Below are positions 17,069 through 26,429 of a DNA stretch of 64,000 nucleotides, piece after piece. The DNA is from Lacisediminihabitans profunda (GTDB taxonomy: Bacteria; Actinomycetota; Actinomycetes; Actinomycetales; Microbacteriaceae). The position numbers and the translations under genes are program-made. The DNA is taken from assembly GCF_008040105.1 (NCBI RefSeq), contig NZ_VRMG01000015.1:1-64000 (forward strand). The letters are read 5' to 3'. Positions within the stretch are counted from its first letter, which is position 1. Every line of letters starts with the position of its first letter. The notes under the pieces were generated by a model. That model was not told the DNA's origin and ran no database searches. It saw nothing but the letters and a program-made list of their open reading frames with translations.

Positions 17069-19447
17069 CTACCCGTTCAGCGTGAAGCCGTTCCAGCCGC
17101 TGCCTACCTGCACCTGGGGCAGCCAGCCGCCCTTGCCATCGCCCGGGTACAACCACAGCCGTCCGGCGGAATCGCGGGCCAGCAGATCCTGGTGACCGTC
17201 ACCGTTGAAGTCGCCGGCGTTCGAGATCGACGTGAACGAACTCCAGCCGCTGCCGACCTGCACCTGCGGCAGCCAGCCGCCCTTGCCATCGCCCGGGTAC
17301 AACCACAGCCGACCGACCGAATCGCGGGCCAGCACATCCTGGTGACCGTCACCGTTGAAGTCGCCGGCGCCGAAGATGGGGCCGAACGGAGTCCAACCGC
17401 TGCCAACCTGTGCCCGAGGCAGCCAGCCGCCCTTGCCGTCCCCCGGATACAGCCACATTCCGCCGCCAGAATCTCGAGCGAGCACGTCTTGATGACCGTC
17501 ACCGTTGAAATCGCCGACCCCGGATATGGCGGTGTACGTGCTCCAGCCGCTGCCGACCTGCACTCGGGGCAGCCAGCCGCCCTTGCCGTCCCCCGGATAC
17601 AGCCAGAGGAGCCCTGAGCCGTCGATAGCGAGCGAGTCCCGATGACCGTCGCCGCGGAAGTCACCGACCCCGACGAGGGAGCTGAACTCCTGCCACGATC
17701 CGGCCAGTTGCGACGGCGTCAGCCAGCCGCCGCTGCCGTTGCCGGGATACAGCCACAACGCGCCGGTCGAATCCCGGGCGAGAACGTCTTGTTTGCCGTC
17801 GCCGTCGAAATCCCCCGTCCCGGGATTGGATAGCACTGGCGCGGCCGCCGCGGGCAACCGCGAGTCGCTCGGGCCGGTCATTGCCGTCATCACATTCCAG
17901 CCGGTGCCCACCTGAACCCGCGCCGAGAGCGCACCCTTGCCGTTGCCGGCGAACATCCACAGCGTGCCGCCCGAATCGCGGGCGAAAAGATCCTGGAATC
18001 CGTCGCCATTGAAGTCACCGGCATTGACGATGGTCGTGTAAGCACCGAACCCGGCGCCCATCGAGATCGGGGTGAGCCATCCGCCCCTGCCGTCGCCCGG
18101 GTAGAGCACGAGCGAGCCCGAGGCGTCACGAACGACCACGTCGGGATGTCCGTCGCCGTTGAAGTCGGCCGATCCGATGATCGTGTCGAAGGCCTGCCAA
18201 CCGCTGCCGACGCCCCGAGCCGCCAACCAGCCGCCCGTGCCGTTTCCGGGATACAGGATGAGCGCTCCGCTCGTGTCTCGAGCGAGCACGTCGAGGCGGC
18301 CGTCGCCGTCGAAGTCGCCGGCGCTCACGATGGCGGAGAATATGTTCCAGCCGCTACCGACTTGGATGCGCGGTGACCATCCGCCCGCACCGTCCCGCGA
18401 GTACATCCAGAGCACGCCGCGGGTGTCCCGGGCGAACAGGTCTTGATGCCCATCGCCGTTGAAATCCCCGACGGAGACGAGCGAGGTCATTCCGGTCCAA
18501 CCGGAACCGACCTGACCCGAGGCGCCAAAGCTTCCCTTGCCGTCCTCGGCGTAGAGCCGAAGGCCGCCCGAGTCATCGCGGGCAAGCATGTACAGGGGTG
18601 GCTCGCCGAGACCGGCGTTGGCGAACGCGATCGGCGGTGCACCGACCGTGGAGCCGAACCAGTTGGTGTAGTACACCCAGAAGTTGCGGTTTCCGTAAGA
18701 AGAACAGGCATCGCCGGTGCCGGTGACGCTCACCAGCGCCGCGGCGTTCGGCTGGTACGGCGTGTAGTTGTAGAGGGCGGCCGTCGCATAGTTCTGCACG
18801 TTGACCAGTCCGCTGCCGCAGGCGCCGTTGGGGCTCCACTGGATGGCGTGGGTGCCGGGCTGCATGCCGAACTTGCTGGCCTTGTAGGTCTTGAGCTGCG
18901 CGGTACCGGAATAGACCTGATTACCGAAACCCAGATACTGGGAGTCGCAGAGCGCGGTGTCGGGGCAGGCCATTCCCATCGCGCGGTCGAGCGCCGCCTG
19001 GGAGGGCGCCGTCTTCGTCACGAGACCCTGTTCCTTCTGCAGGGTCACCAGAATCACCTTCGCGCTGATGCCACACGCAACCTGGGTGCGATAGATGATC
19101 TCCGCCGCGGAGAGCAGGCCACCCGTGAACGTGTCGCACTTGAGCATCCCGGTCGAATCCGACACTGTACGGGGCCTGCTGGCGACATCTGTCACTAGCA
19201 CGTTGAGACAGGCACCATTCGTACAGGTCCCGATCTTCGCGTTGAGGAAGGCCTGGATGTCGTAGGAGCTCATCGCGCCGGAGTCGTAGAACAGGTCGTC
19301 GGAGATGATGGCGCCGGCGTTGAACTCGCTGCCGCTGAGTGCCTCCGCCCTACTCGGGGCGTGCACCGCCAGAACACCCCCGGCCAGCAGCGCCAGCGCC
19401 GTCGCCCCCGCGACAAATCGGGCCCGCAAAAACTTTGAACTGTACAA
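17069..19447 (-). CDS. Secreted FG-GAP/VCBS repeat protein with N-terminal lysozyme-like domain
   Basis: A secreted surface protein of about 790 residues. I chose TTG at 19447 because AGGAG lies 8-12 bases upstream and the product then opens directly with a signal peptide (S-K-F-L-R-A-R-F then a hydrophobic run ending A-E-A). A GTG at 19498 would add 17 residues but lacks a ribosome binding site. The N-terminal 230 residues contain V-T-L-Q-K-E-Q-G-L-V and many Cys. They resemble a domain often labelled hemagglutinin and may adopt a lysozyme-like fold. Nine 50-residue repeats with G-D-F-N-G-D-G-H-Q-D follow, forming a calcium-binding propeller. It has no sortase motif or membrane anchor, so it is probably released or wall-associated. 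Confidence 0.85.
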   Translation of the reverse strand: MYSSKFLRARFVAGATALALLAGGVLAVHAPSRAEALSGSEFNAGAIISDDLFYDSGAMSSYDIQAFLNAKIGTCTNGACLNVLVTDVASRPRTVSDSTGMLKCDTFTGGLLSAAEIIYRTQVACGISAKVILVTLQKEQGLVTKTAPSQAALDRAMGMACPDTALCDSQYLGFGNQVYSGTAQLKTYKASKFGMQPGTHAIQWSPNGACGSGLVNVQNYATAALYNYTPYQPNAAALVSVTGTGDACSSYGNRNFWVYYTNWFGSTVGAPPIAFANAGLGEPPLYMLARDDSGGLRLYAEDGKGSFGASGQVGSGWTGMTSLVSVGDFNGDGHQDLFARDTRGVLWMYSRDGAGGWSPRIQVGSGWNIFSAIVSAGDFDGDGRLDVLARDTSGALILYPGNGTGGWLAARGVGSGWQAFDTIIGSADFNGDGHPDVVVRDASGSLVLYPGDGRGGWLTPISMGAGFGAYTTIVNAGDFNGDGFQDLFARDSGGTLWMFAGNGKGALSARVQVGTGWNVMTAMTGPSDSRLPAAAAPVLSNPGTGDFDGDGKQDVLARDSTGALWLYPGNGSGGWLTPSQLAGSWQEFSSLVGVGDFRGDGHRDSLAIDGSGLLWLYPGDGKGGWLPRVQVGSGWSTYTAISGVGDFNGDGHQDVLARDSGGGMWLYPGDGKGGWLPRAQVGSGWTPFGPIFGAGDFNGDGHQDVLARDSVGRLWLYPGDGKGGWLPQVQVGSGWSSFTSISNAGDFNGDGHQDLLARDSAGRLWLYPGDGKGGWLPQVQVGSGWNGFTLNG
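17090..17740. repeat. 150-base tandem DNA repeat inside the FG-GAP gene
   Basis: The last repeats of the FG-GAP gene are nearly identical at the DNA level. The string AGCCAGCCGC recurs at 17121, 17271, 17421, 17571 and 17721, exactly 150 bases apart, with long flanking identity in the first four copies. The N-terminal repeats have diverged much more, which indicates recent duplication or gene conversion at the 3' end. Confidence 0.9.
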
Positions 19448-19569
19448 CCGGCGACTCCTACCGTATTTCGACGTTCCCCCAGCCAGAACCGTATTCACAC
19501 CCTAGGCGCAGGAAGGTCGTTTTGTCGTGATTGCGGCACACCTGTTTACCCCCGAAATCTCGGCCCAGA

Positions 19570-19598
19570 TTGAGACTCGCAGGCACCCCGGTTAGGAT
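19570..19598 (+). promoter_or_regulatory. Promoter of the O-acetylation pair
   Basis: TTGAGA (19570-19575) and TAGGAT (19593-19598) are separated by 17 bases, a near-standard primary sigma promoter. It would give a leader of about 95 bases before the MBOAT gene at 19700. Confidence 0.55.
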
Positions 19599-19699
19599 CG
19601 CTTCGGTCAGTTGCGCTCGGTAGCCGCCCTCGGTTGCGCCGATTCCGCCTGCGAACGAGGCCTGTGAGCCTCCCCGTCCCCCACCGCGTTAGGTCCTAG

Positions 19700-21139
19700 A
19701 TGTCGTTCGCATCACCGGTATTTCTCTGGTATTTCCTGCCAGCGGTGCTTGCGCTTTACGTGATTCTGCCCAAGACGTGGCGCAACGGTCTGCTGTCGGT
19801 GGCGAGTCTGCTCTTCTACGTCTGGGGCGCCGGGGAGTTCGTCTTCCTCCTTCTCGCCTGCATGGCCGTGAATTTCGCCGCGGGCATCCTCATCGATTCG
19901 GCCTGGGCGAAGGATCGCCAGAAGAAGAGGCGCGCGATACTGATCGCGGCGATCGTCTTCGACGTGCTCATTCTCGCCATCTGGAAGTACGGCGGCTTCC
20001 TCTCGGTGCAGGTGCACAATCTCTCGCAGTCGCTCGGACTCGCCAACACGACGATCATCGCCCTCGCGCTGCCGATCGGCATCTCGTTCTTCACGTTCCA
20101 CCACATGTCCTATGTGATCGACGTGTATCGCGGATCGCGCACCGCCCAGAAGAGCCCAATCCAGTTCATCACCTACATTGCGATGTTCCCCCAACTCATT
20201 GCCGGGCCGATCGTGCGCTACAACGAGATCTCCGACCAGCTCGCCGACACAAATCGCGACCGATGGGCAGACATCTCCCGCGGGCTCCCGCGGTTCGCGC
20301 TCGGACTCTCCAAGAAGGTCATCGTGGCCGACTCGGTGTCGCCCATCGCCGATGCCGCGTTCGCCACGGCCAATGGCGACCTCACCTCGTCCGTCGCCTG
20401 GCTCGGCGCAATCGCCTACACCGTGCAGATCTACTTCGACTTCTCCGCCTACTCCGACATGGCGATCGGCCTCGGCCAGATGTTCGGGTTCCGGTTGCCC
20501 GAGAATTTCAACCGGCCGTACTCCGCCAACAGCATCACCGACTTCTGGCGGCGTTGGCACATGTCGCTTTCGCGCTGGTTCCGCGACTACGTCTACATCT
20601 CGCTCGGCGGCAACCGCAACGGCAAGTTCAACACCTACCGCAACCTCATCATCATCTTCTTCCTCACGGGCTTCTGGCACGGCGCGGCCTGGACGTTCGT
20701 GGTGTGGGGCATGTACCACGGCGCCCTCATGGTGATCGAACGTCTCACCGGCGTCGGCACCCGCGAGTCAACCAGCACGGCAGAGACGGTCATCAGAAGG
20801 GTCATCACCTTCTTCCTCGTCGTGGTGGGCTGGGTCTTCTTCCGCGCCCACGGCATGCAGCAGGTCGGGGCCTTTCTGCACGCCATGTTCTGGCCGACCA
20901 CCGGACCGATCCCCGACACGATCACGGCCGCCTGGAGCACGCAGGGAGCGATCCTTCTCGCTTTCGGTTTCCTGGTTGTGCTGCTGCCCCCCACCCTCGT
21001 CATGGGCCGCGTGATCGAGAACTTCTCCGGCAAGCCCGGCAAGATCTTCCGCGTCGCGGTGATCTGCCTCTTCGCCCCGTACGCGGCGCTCGCCGTCGCC
21101 GCGGGCACCTTCAGCCCCTTCCTCTACTTCCAGTTCTGA
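19700..21139 (+). CDS. MBOAT family membrane O-acyltransferase (AlgI-like)
   Basis: A 479-residue membrane-bound O-acyltransferase with about ten helices. The F-W-R-R-W-H-M-S-L-S-R-W-F-R-D-Y motif and the catalytic His327 in G-F-W-H-G-A-A-W are clear, with a second His340 in M-Y-H-G. AlgI-type proteins pass acetyl groups from a cytoplasmic donor through the membrane to a partner acetyltransferase. That partner is encoded just 7 bases downstream. The pair most likely acetylates an exported polysaccharide made by this locus; teichoic acid D-alanylation (DltB-type) is less likely because no dlt genes are present. Confidence 0.92.
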   Translation: MSFASPVFLWYFLPAVLALYVILPKTWRNGLLSVASLLFYVWGAGEFVFLLLACMAVNFAAGILIDSAWAKDRQKKRRAILIAAIVFDVLILAIWKYGGFLSVQVHNLSQSLGLANTTIIALALPIGISFFTFHHMSYVIDVYRGSRTAQKSPIQFITYIAMFPQLIAGPIVRYNEISDQLADTNRDRWADISRGLPRFALGLSKKVIVADSVSPIADAAFATANGDLTSSVAWLGAIAYTVQIYFDFSAYSDMAIGLGQMFGFRLPENFNRPYSANSITDFWRRWHMSLSRWFRDYVYISLGGNRNGKFNTYRNLIIIFFLTGFWHGAAWTFVVWGMYHGALMVIERLTGVGTRESTSTAETVIRRVITFFLVVVGWVFFRAHGMQQVGAFLHAMFWPTTGPIPDTITAAWSTQGAILLAFGFLVVLLPPTLVMGRVIENFSGKPGKIFRVAVICLFAPYAALAVAAGTFSPFLYFQF

Positions 21140-21146
21140 GACCAGC

Positions 21147-22436
21147 ATGAAAACTCGCAAGCGTCACACCCCATCGCCCACTGCGCGGCGCAGTCGCATC
21201 GTCGTGTTCCCGCTGATCGGCGCGCTGGTGCTGTTCTTCGGGCCCGCCGTCGGCTTCGTGCTCGGCGATCGCGCTACCCCGATCGACAACCGGCCGCTCA
21301 GCTCGTTCCCCTCCGTGGACGACGGCTGGAAGTTCCTGCCCAAGTTCCAGGCGTGGGCTAATGACTACCTGCCACTTCGCGCCCTGGCCGTGAAGGCCGA
21401 CACCAAGATCTCCGAGAGGGTCTTCGGAGAAGCCCCCCGCTTCTCGAGCGGCGGAGTCGGCGTCGCCGGGGTGGCCAATGGCACCGGGTCGGGGTCTGGA
21501 TCCGCCGCCCCCGGCAGCGGCGTGAAGTACCCCCAGGTGCTGACGGGCAGGAACGGCTGGCTCTTCTACGGTTCGGACATCGAGGCGCCGTGCAAGCCCC
21601 AGGAAGACATGGCCACTATCGTGGCGGGCTTCCAGAAGCTCTCCGATGCCGCCGCGCAGTCCGGCCGGAAGATGGTGATCGTGATCGCGCCGGACAAGTC
21701 GAGCGCGCATCCGGAACTCATGCCGGACACGTATGCCGGCAAGGCGTGCATGCAGAAGCAGAAGACGGCGTTTTGGGCGGCGACCAAGAAGCTCACGGGA
21801 CCCGGTCTCGTCGATCCGAAGGCGGACCTGGCCGCCTTCGAGAAGAACACCGGACGCTCCGCCTGGCGCAAGTTCGACACCCATTGGGACCCGGAAGGCT
21901 CCGCCGTCTTCTCGACGCTCGTCGCCTCTCAGCTCGACCCGTCGTTGCTCTCCTCAACGACCGTCGTACCCGGCCCGGAGGTGCAGAGCGAGGGCGACCT
22001 GTCGGCGATGGTCGGCGACCCGAAGTCGGAGCCCGTGGTTTCCGTGACGATTCAGCGGCCGGGCGTGCAGCTCTACAGCAGGGGCAAGCCCATCGGCCCG
22101 GACAAGGTACCCGACCTCGGATACTCGCCCCTCACGATCACTGCAAAGTCGACCGGCGCGGCCCTCTACCAGCCGAAGACGGTGCTGCTGGGGGACTCAT
22201 TCTTCGAGGCGTCACGATCGGAGCTCGCGCCGTTCTTCCGTTCACTGACCTACGTGCACAACATGTCCGGGGACATCCCGGGAGCCACGGCAACCCTGGC
22301 TGCCGAGATCGCCGACAGCGACACGATCGTGTACGAACTGGTCGAGCGTGCGGCGGCGGGTGGTTACGTCTCGTACCAGCATCCGGCCAACTTCGACGCC
22401 CTCGCCGCGGCCATGCTCAAGAACCCACGAAAGTAG
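21147..22436 (+). CDS. AlgJ/AlgX-like SGNH O-acetyltransferase, membrane-anchored
   Basis: A 429-residue protein with one N-terminal membrane segment (about residues 18-40), so the catalytic domain faces outside. The AlgX/AlgJ active-site pattern is present: D244-T-H246-W-D and Ser351 in L-L-G-D-S-F-F. A Gly/Ser-rich low-complexity linker (about residues 98-130) separates the N-terminal part from the conserved N-G-W-L-F-Y-G motif. It would receive acetyl groups from the MBOAT partner and place them on the polysaccharide. Two genes with this spacing form a classic export-and-transfer unit. Confidence 0.87.
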   Translation: MKTRKRHTPSPTARRSRIVVFPLIGALVLFFGPAVGFVLGDRATPIDNRPLSSFPSVDDGWKFLPKFQAWANDYLPLRALAVKADTKISERVFGEAPRFSSGGVGVAGVANGTGSGSGSAAPGSGVKYPQVLTGRNGWLFYGSDIEAPCKPQEDMATIVAGFQKLSDAAAQSGRKMVIVIAPDKSSAHPELMPDTYAGKACMQKQKTAFWAATKKLTGPGLVDPKADLAAFEKNTGRSAWRKFDTHWDPEGSAVFSTLVASQLDPSLLSSTTVVPGPEVQSEGDLSAMVGDPKSEPVVSVTIQRPGVQLYSRGKPIGPDKVPDLGYSPLTITAKSTGAALYQPKTVLLGDSFFEASRSELAPFFRSLTYVHNMSGDIPGATATLAAEIADSDTIVYELVERAAAGGYVSYQHPANFDALAAAMLKNPRK

Positions 22437-22455
22437 CGCCTCAGGCCGTGCTCGC

Positions 22456-24012
22456 CTAACGGGCAACCACGCCGAGACCGCTCGCTTCGACGACGACATC
22501 GTTCTCGCCGCCCCGTTGGAAGTGCCTGAACACCAGCCACGCGGCGACCGCAGCCCACGCTGCCATGGCCACCGTCAGGGCGATCCAGCCGAGCGGTGGC
22601 TGCCAGGCGGGGTTCGTGAGCATGTCGTTGAACGAGCCGTTGACACCCACCGCATAGCGCCGCAGCGTCCACGCGAAGCTCGCCACCTGCCCGATGGCCA
22701 GAAGTGCGATCCCCACGGCCGCGAGGCGGCGCGGGCGCCCCGTAACGACCTCCTCCGCCAGGGAGTCGTCGAGAGACAGTCCGCAGGCCACGAGAAGACA
22801 CACCAGCATCGCGAGCATGTAGCGCCCCTGCCAGATGTATCCGAGCTGGGGGGCGAGGATCGCCTGCACGACCGGTGGCACGACGACCATGACCATGCCG
22901 AAGCCGATGGCCACCCATCGTGACCTGCCAGATCCCCATACGAAGGCGACGAGGATCAGCGCCACGATTGCGGCGCTCCACACGATCACACTGAAGGCCG
23001 GCGACGGAGTGTCCAGCCAGCCGAAGTCGCCCACGTAGGAACTCGCGAAGTCGAAGGTGCGTACCAGCATGGTTCGAAAGGCCTCAGCGGAACCGGTCGT
23101 CTGCGTGCTCGCGAGGTCCGGGGCGAATGGGGTGGGATGGGCGTACCAGAACGCCGCGGCGCCGGATATGGCGGCGGACGCGCCCAGGAGAAGCCAGACG
23201 GCGGGAGTTCGGAAGAGTGGCACCAGCGTCTTTCGCGGCGTCACCGCCAGAACCGCACCGACGATCACGAGCGCCCAGAGCAGGGAGATGCTCCGGGTGT
23301 TAACCAGCAGAGTGAGGGTCACCAGCGTCAGCACCGTTCTCTCCCAGAGGACCGCACCGCCCAGATTCGACCGCACGAGCGCGAGGAGGGTTGCGAACAG
23401 AGCGCCCCCCGAGGCAACCTCTATCGCGTTCGGATTGATGGATCCACACAGGAAGAACACCATCGGGGTGAGACCGACGACCGCGCCAGCCGTCGCCCAC
23501 CGGGACCGCGAGAGTGTCGACAGCTGCATCACCATCACGGCGAGCGCCGCCGCGCAGAGGAGCGCGTTCACGAACCGCATGCCGTAGAGGGCGACATCGC
23601 CATGGAGGAATAGCGTGGGCAGCCCGACGATCGCGTAGTAGACGGGACTATTGTTGCCTGCCGAGGTCCCCGTGGTGACGATGGCCTCCGGGTCGCCGGC
23701 AATCGGCACCGCGCAGGCCGGTGTCAGGCGGGGGTGGCGCGCGAAACAGGCCCGCGCCACCATGTCCGCGACGTACGCCGGAACATCGGCTCGCGCCGTC
23801 GACGGATTCCCCACCCACGCCTCGGTGACGCTCTCCCCCCGAACCACCGCGGCCGCGCGGATCGCGTGCGCCGGTTCATCCGGCACGGAGGCGAGCGGCG
23901 AGCCGAGGGCCCACAGCAACATCGGCGCCAGAAGCACCGCGAACGATACGAGGAATACCCGCCACCGACCGGCGACCCTCTCGGCGTCCCCCGCAATGTG
24001 GTCCCCGGTCAT
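22456..24012 (-). CDS. DUF2142 polytopic membrane protein
   Basis: A 518-residue membrane protein with about 12 helices. After the first helix it carries V-P-D-E-P-A-H-A-I-R-A-A-A-V-V-R-G-E, and later N-N-S-P-V-Y-Y-A-I-V-G-L-P, both hallmarks of DUF2142. The acidic residues in the first external loop resemble those of GT-C glycosyltransferases, which use polyprenyl-phosphate donors. A transferase role is therefore plausible but unproven. A clear paralogue is encoded at 36947-38536. The start has no ribosome binding site; TAGACT lies about 35 bases upstream on the minus strand. Confidence 0.85.
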   Translation of the reverse strand: MTGDHIAGDAERVAGRWRVFLVSFAVLLAPMLLWALGSPLASVPDEPAHAIRAAAVVRGESVTEAWVGNPSTARADVPAYVADMVARACFARHPRLTPACAVPIAGDPEAIVTTGTSAGNNSPVYYAIVGLPTLFLHGDVALYGMRFVNALLCAAALAVMVMQLSTLSRSRWATAGAVVGLTPMVFFLCGSINPNAIEVASGGALFATLLALVRSNLGGAVLWERTVLTLVTLTLLVNTRSISLLWALVIVGAVLAVTPRKTLVPLFRTPAVWLLLGASAAISGAAAFWYAHPTPFAPDLASTQTTGSAEAFRTMLVRTFDFASSYVGDFGWLDTPSPAFSVIVWSAAIVALILVAFVWGSGRSRWVAIGFGMVMVVVPPVVQAILAPQLGYIWQGRYMLAMLVCLLVACGLSLDDSLAEEVVTGRPRRLAAVGIALLAIGQVASFAWTLRRYAVGVNGSFNDMLTNPAWQPPLGWIALTVAMAAWAAVAAWLVFRHFQRGGENDVVVEASGLGVVAR

Positions 24013-24138
24013 CGGCTGACATGCCGGGGGTGTGAGCGCATGGTGGGCAGTCTATCGGTGGCACCCATGGCTCTCGGCCGCTCGACCCGGCCCGGTGCCG
24101 CCCGGACTCTGGCGACCGATGGGATATTGTCGGCTGAC

Positions 24139-25125
24139 ATGAACACCTTGGTTTCGGTCGCGCTCTGCACCCGAAACGGGGCGGAATTCGTCGAGGCACA
24201 ACTGCGAAGCATCCTCGACCAGGATCGCCCGCCTGACGAGATCATCGTGTCCGACGATGCGTCCACGGACGAGACCCTCGCCATCGTCGACCGCGTCTTG
24301 GGAACACAACCTCCAGGTCGCGCGATTCGCTTTGTGATTCTGCGCAATGCGGTGGCCCTGGGCGTCACCGCAAACTTCGAGAGCGCGATCATGTCCTGCG
24401 GCGGCGAGATAATAGCCCTCAGCGACCAAGACGACGTGTGGCACCCGGGCCGTCTCGAGCGCGTGCTGTCGGAGTTCGAGGCGCGCCCTGACGTCGAGTT
24501 CTTGTTCTCGGATGCGCGCCTGGTCGATACCGAAGGGCGCGACCTCGGGCTGTCCCTCTTCGACGCCCTCGAGTTCGCGCCGTCCGAGCGCGAACGGGTG
24601 CACTCGGGCGACGCCTTCGGCCTGCTCCTCAAGCGGAACCTGGCCACGGGGGCGACAGCCGCCTTCCGCCGGGCACTCCTCACCACGGCGATGCCGATCC
24701 CCGAGCCCTGGCTTCACGACGAATGGCTCGCCATTGTCGCTTCTGCCGTCGGCCGAATCGATGCCATCGAGGAACAACTGATCGACTACCGCCAGCACGG
24801 GGCGAACGAGATCGGCGTGCAGCGCGCGACGCTGGTGCGCAAGGTGCGAAGGGTGCTGCAGCCACGTGGCTCACGGAACGAAATGCTCGCGCGGCGGTTC
24901 GGGGGGCTCGCCCAACGGCTGGAATCACTCGGGCCGCTGGTTCGCCCCGGCGATCTGCAGCGCGCTCAAGTCAAGGCCGCGATGGAGGCGGACCGGGCCG
25001 GACTGCCGACATCGCGGTTCGCCCGCCTGCGGCCCGTGCTGGCGAACTATCGAAAGGGCTGGTACGCCGAGTACAGCAGCCAGGGCCGGCTCGACCTGAT
25101 CCGCGACCTCCTGCAGCCCCATTGA
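24139..25125 (+). CDS. Glycosyltransferase family 2
   Basis: A 328-residue GT-A fold enzyme. It opens V-S-V-A-L-C-T-R-N-G, with nucleotide-binding V-S-D-D-A-S-T-D near residue 37 and L-S-D-Q-D-D-V-W-H at about 94-102, the metal-binding region. This form is common in rhamnosyl- and other O-antigen transferases (RfbF/WbbB-like). The ATG at 24139 is preferred: TATTGT ends 8 bases upstream, again suggesting little or no leader. It is transcribed away from the DUF2142 gene and is followed after 29 bases by a flippase-like gene. Confidence 0.85.
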   Translation: MNTLVSVALCTRNGAEFVEAQLRSILDQDRPPDEIIVSDDASTDETLAIVDRVLGTQPPGRAIRFVILRNAVALGVTANFESAIMSCGGEIIALSDQDDVWHPGRLERVLSEFEARPDVEFLFSDARLVDTEGRDLGLSLFDALEFAPSERERVHSGDAFGLLLKRNLATGATAAFRRALLTTAMPIPEPWLHDEWLAIVASAVGRIDAIEEQLIDYRQHGANEIGVQRATLVRKVRRVLQPRGSRNEMLARRFGGLAQRLESLGPLVRPGDLQRAQVKAAMEADRAGLPTSRFARLRPVLANYRKGWYAEYSSQGRLDLIRDLLQPH

Positions 25126-25154
25126 TCGGGCGTGTAGCCAACGCCGTCAGTAGG

Positions 25155-26429
25155 ATGAAGCGCGTGACCGACGCGAAACCGGGCCTGGCCCGGACGACCC
25201 GCACCTCGGGGTTCACGACCATTGTGATCGCCACAGCGATCGCCGGGGTGGCCGCCTACGCCGTCACCCTCCTCGTACCGAACGCAATCGGCCTGGCCGA
25301 CTACGCGGTCTTCGCGATCTTCTGGTCCACCATCTACCTCGTTGTGGGTGCTCTCTTCGGAATTCAGCAGGAGATCGCCAGGGGAACTCATCCGCTCCCC
25401 GCCGCCGCTGTCCCTCACTCCAACAAGGCGCGCTCGTTCGCCCTGTCGGCGGCGGTGATGGTTTTCGTCGTCGTGGTGGGCTCGGCGCCGCTGTGGGTGA
25501 CGGCCATCTTCCCCGCTGAGGGCTGGAGCCTCGTCTGGCCGCTCGCGGTGGGAACCTCGTCCTACGTATTGGTCGCCGTCCTGTGCGGATCCCTCTACGG
25601 GGTCTCCGCGTGGCGTCCGCTTGCCATGATGATGATCGCCGACGCCGTGCTGCGTCTCGCCGCGATCGGCGCTGTCCTGCTGTTCACGACCAACGTGACG
25701 GCCCTGGCCTGGGCCGTCGCCGCGCCCTTCCCCCTCACGATGATCGCCCTCTGGCCGTACGTTCGCAGCTTCGTCGTCGGCAAGTCCACGCTCGATGTGC
25801 CGTTCGGCACCCTCTTCTGGAATGTGGCGCGCACGATCGTCGCCGCCGCCTCGACCGGTCTGATGGTGAGCGGCTTCGCCCTGCTCCTCGGTCTGACCTC
25901 ACCGGCGGAGCCGAGGGCGCTCATCGGCACCTACATCCTCGCCATCACCCTCACCCGCGCCCCGCTCATCGTTGTCGCGATGTCGCTGCAGAGCTACTTC
26001 GTGGTGACCTTCCGCAACTCGGAACAACGCTTCTGGAGAATCTTCTTCGGGGTGCAGGCGGTGATCGTTGCGAGCGGCGTGGTTCTGGCCGCGGCCGGCT
26101 GGCTGATCGGGCCGGCGGTGTTCCATTTCCTGTTTCCCCGGGTGGCCGTCGAAGGCTGGTTCATCGCCGCCCTCGTGGGGTCGTCAGCCCTGGTCGCAGC
26201 GCTGTGCATCAGCGCGGCCGCCGTGCTCTCGCGCTCGCGTCATTTCGTGTACTCGGCGGGTTGGGTGATAGCCGCCGTGGTCACCCTCGGTGTGCTGCTT
26301 CTGCCGATCGAGTTCACGCTCAGGACCGTGCTGACGCTACTCTGCGCTCCGCTTGCCGGTCTGGCAGTGCACTGCGCCTATCTCGTCGGGTCAGCGCGCG
26401 GCAGTCGAACCGTCGGCCACTCCGCGTGA
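25155..26429 (+). CDS. Membrane protein of the polysaccharide flippase type
   Basis: About 424 residues with roughly 12 hydrophobic helices and no catalytic motif, like MOP-family O-antigen flippases. The GT2 gene directly upstream suggests joint function. An in-frame GTG at 25164 is an alternative start. Its last 39 bases overlap the end of the converging DUF2304 gene. A second, unrelated flippase-like protein is encoded at 10000-11223, so the locus may flip more than one lipid-linked glycan. Confidence 0.65.
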   Translation: MKRVTDAKPGLARTTRTSGFTTIVIATAIAGVAAYAVTLLVPNAIGLADYAVFAIFWSTIYLVVGALFGIQQEIARGTHPLPAAAVPHSNKARSFALSAAVMVFVVVVGSAPLWVTAIFPAEGWSLVWPLAVGTSSYVLVAVLCGSLYGVSAWRPLAMMMIADAVLRLAAIGAVLLFTTNVTALAWAVAAPFPLTMIALWPYVRSFVVGKSTLDVPFGTLFWNVARTIVAAASTGLMVSGFALLLGLTSPAEPRALIGTYILAITLTRAPLIVVAMSLQSYFVVTFRNSEQRFWRIFFGVQAVIVASGVVLAAAGWLIGPAVFHFLFPRVAVEGWFIAALVGSSALVAALCISAAAVLSRSRHFVYSAGWVIAAVVTLGVLLLPIEFTLRTVLTLLCAPLAGLAVHCAYLVGSARGSRTVGHSA

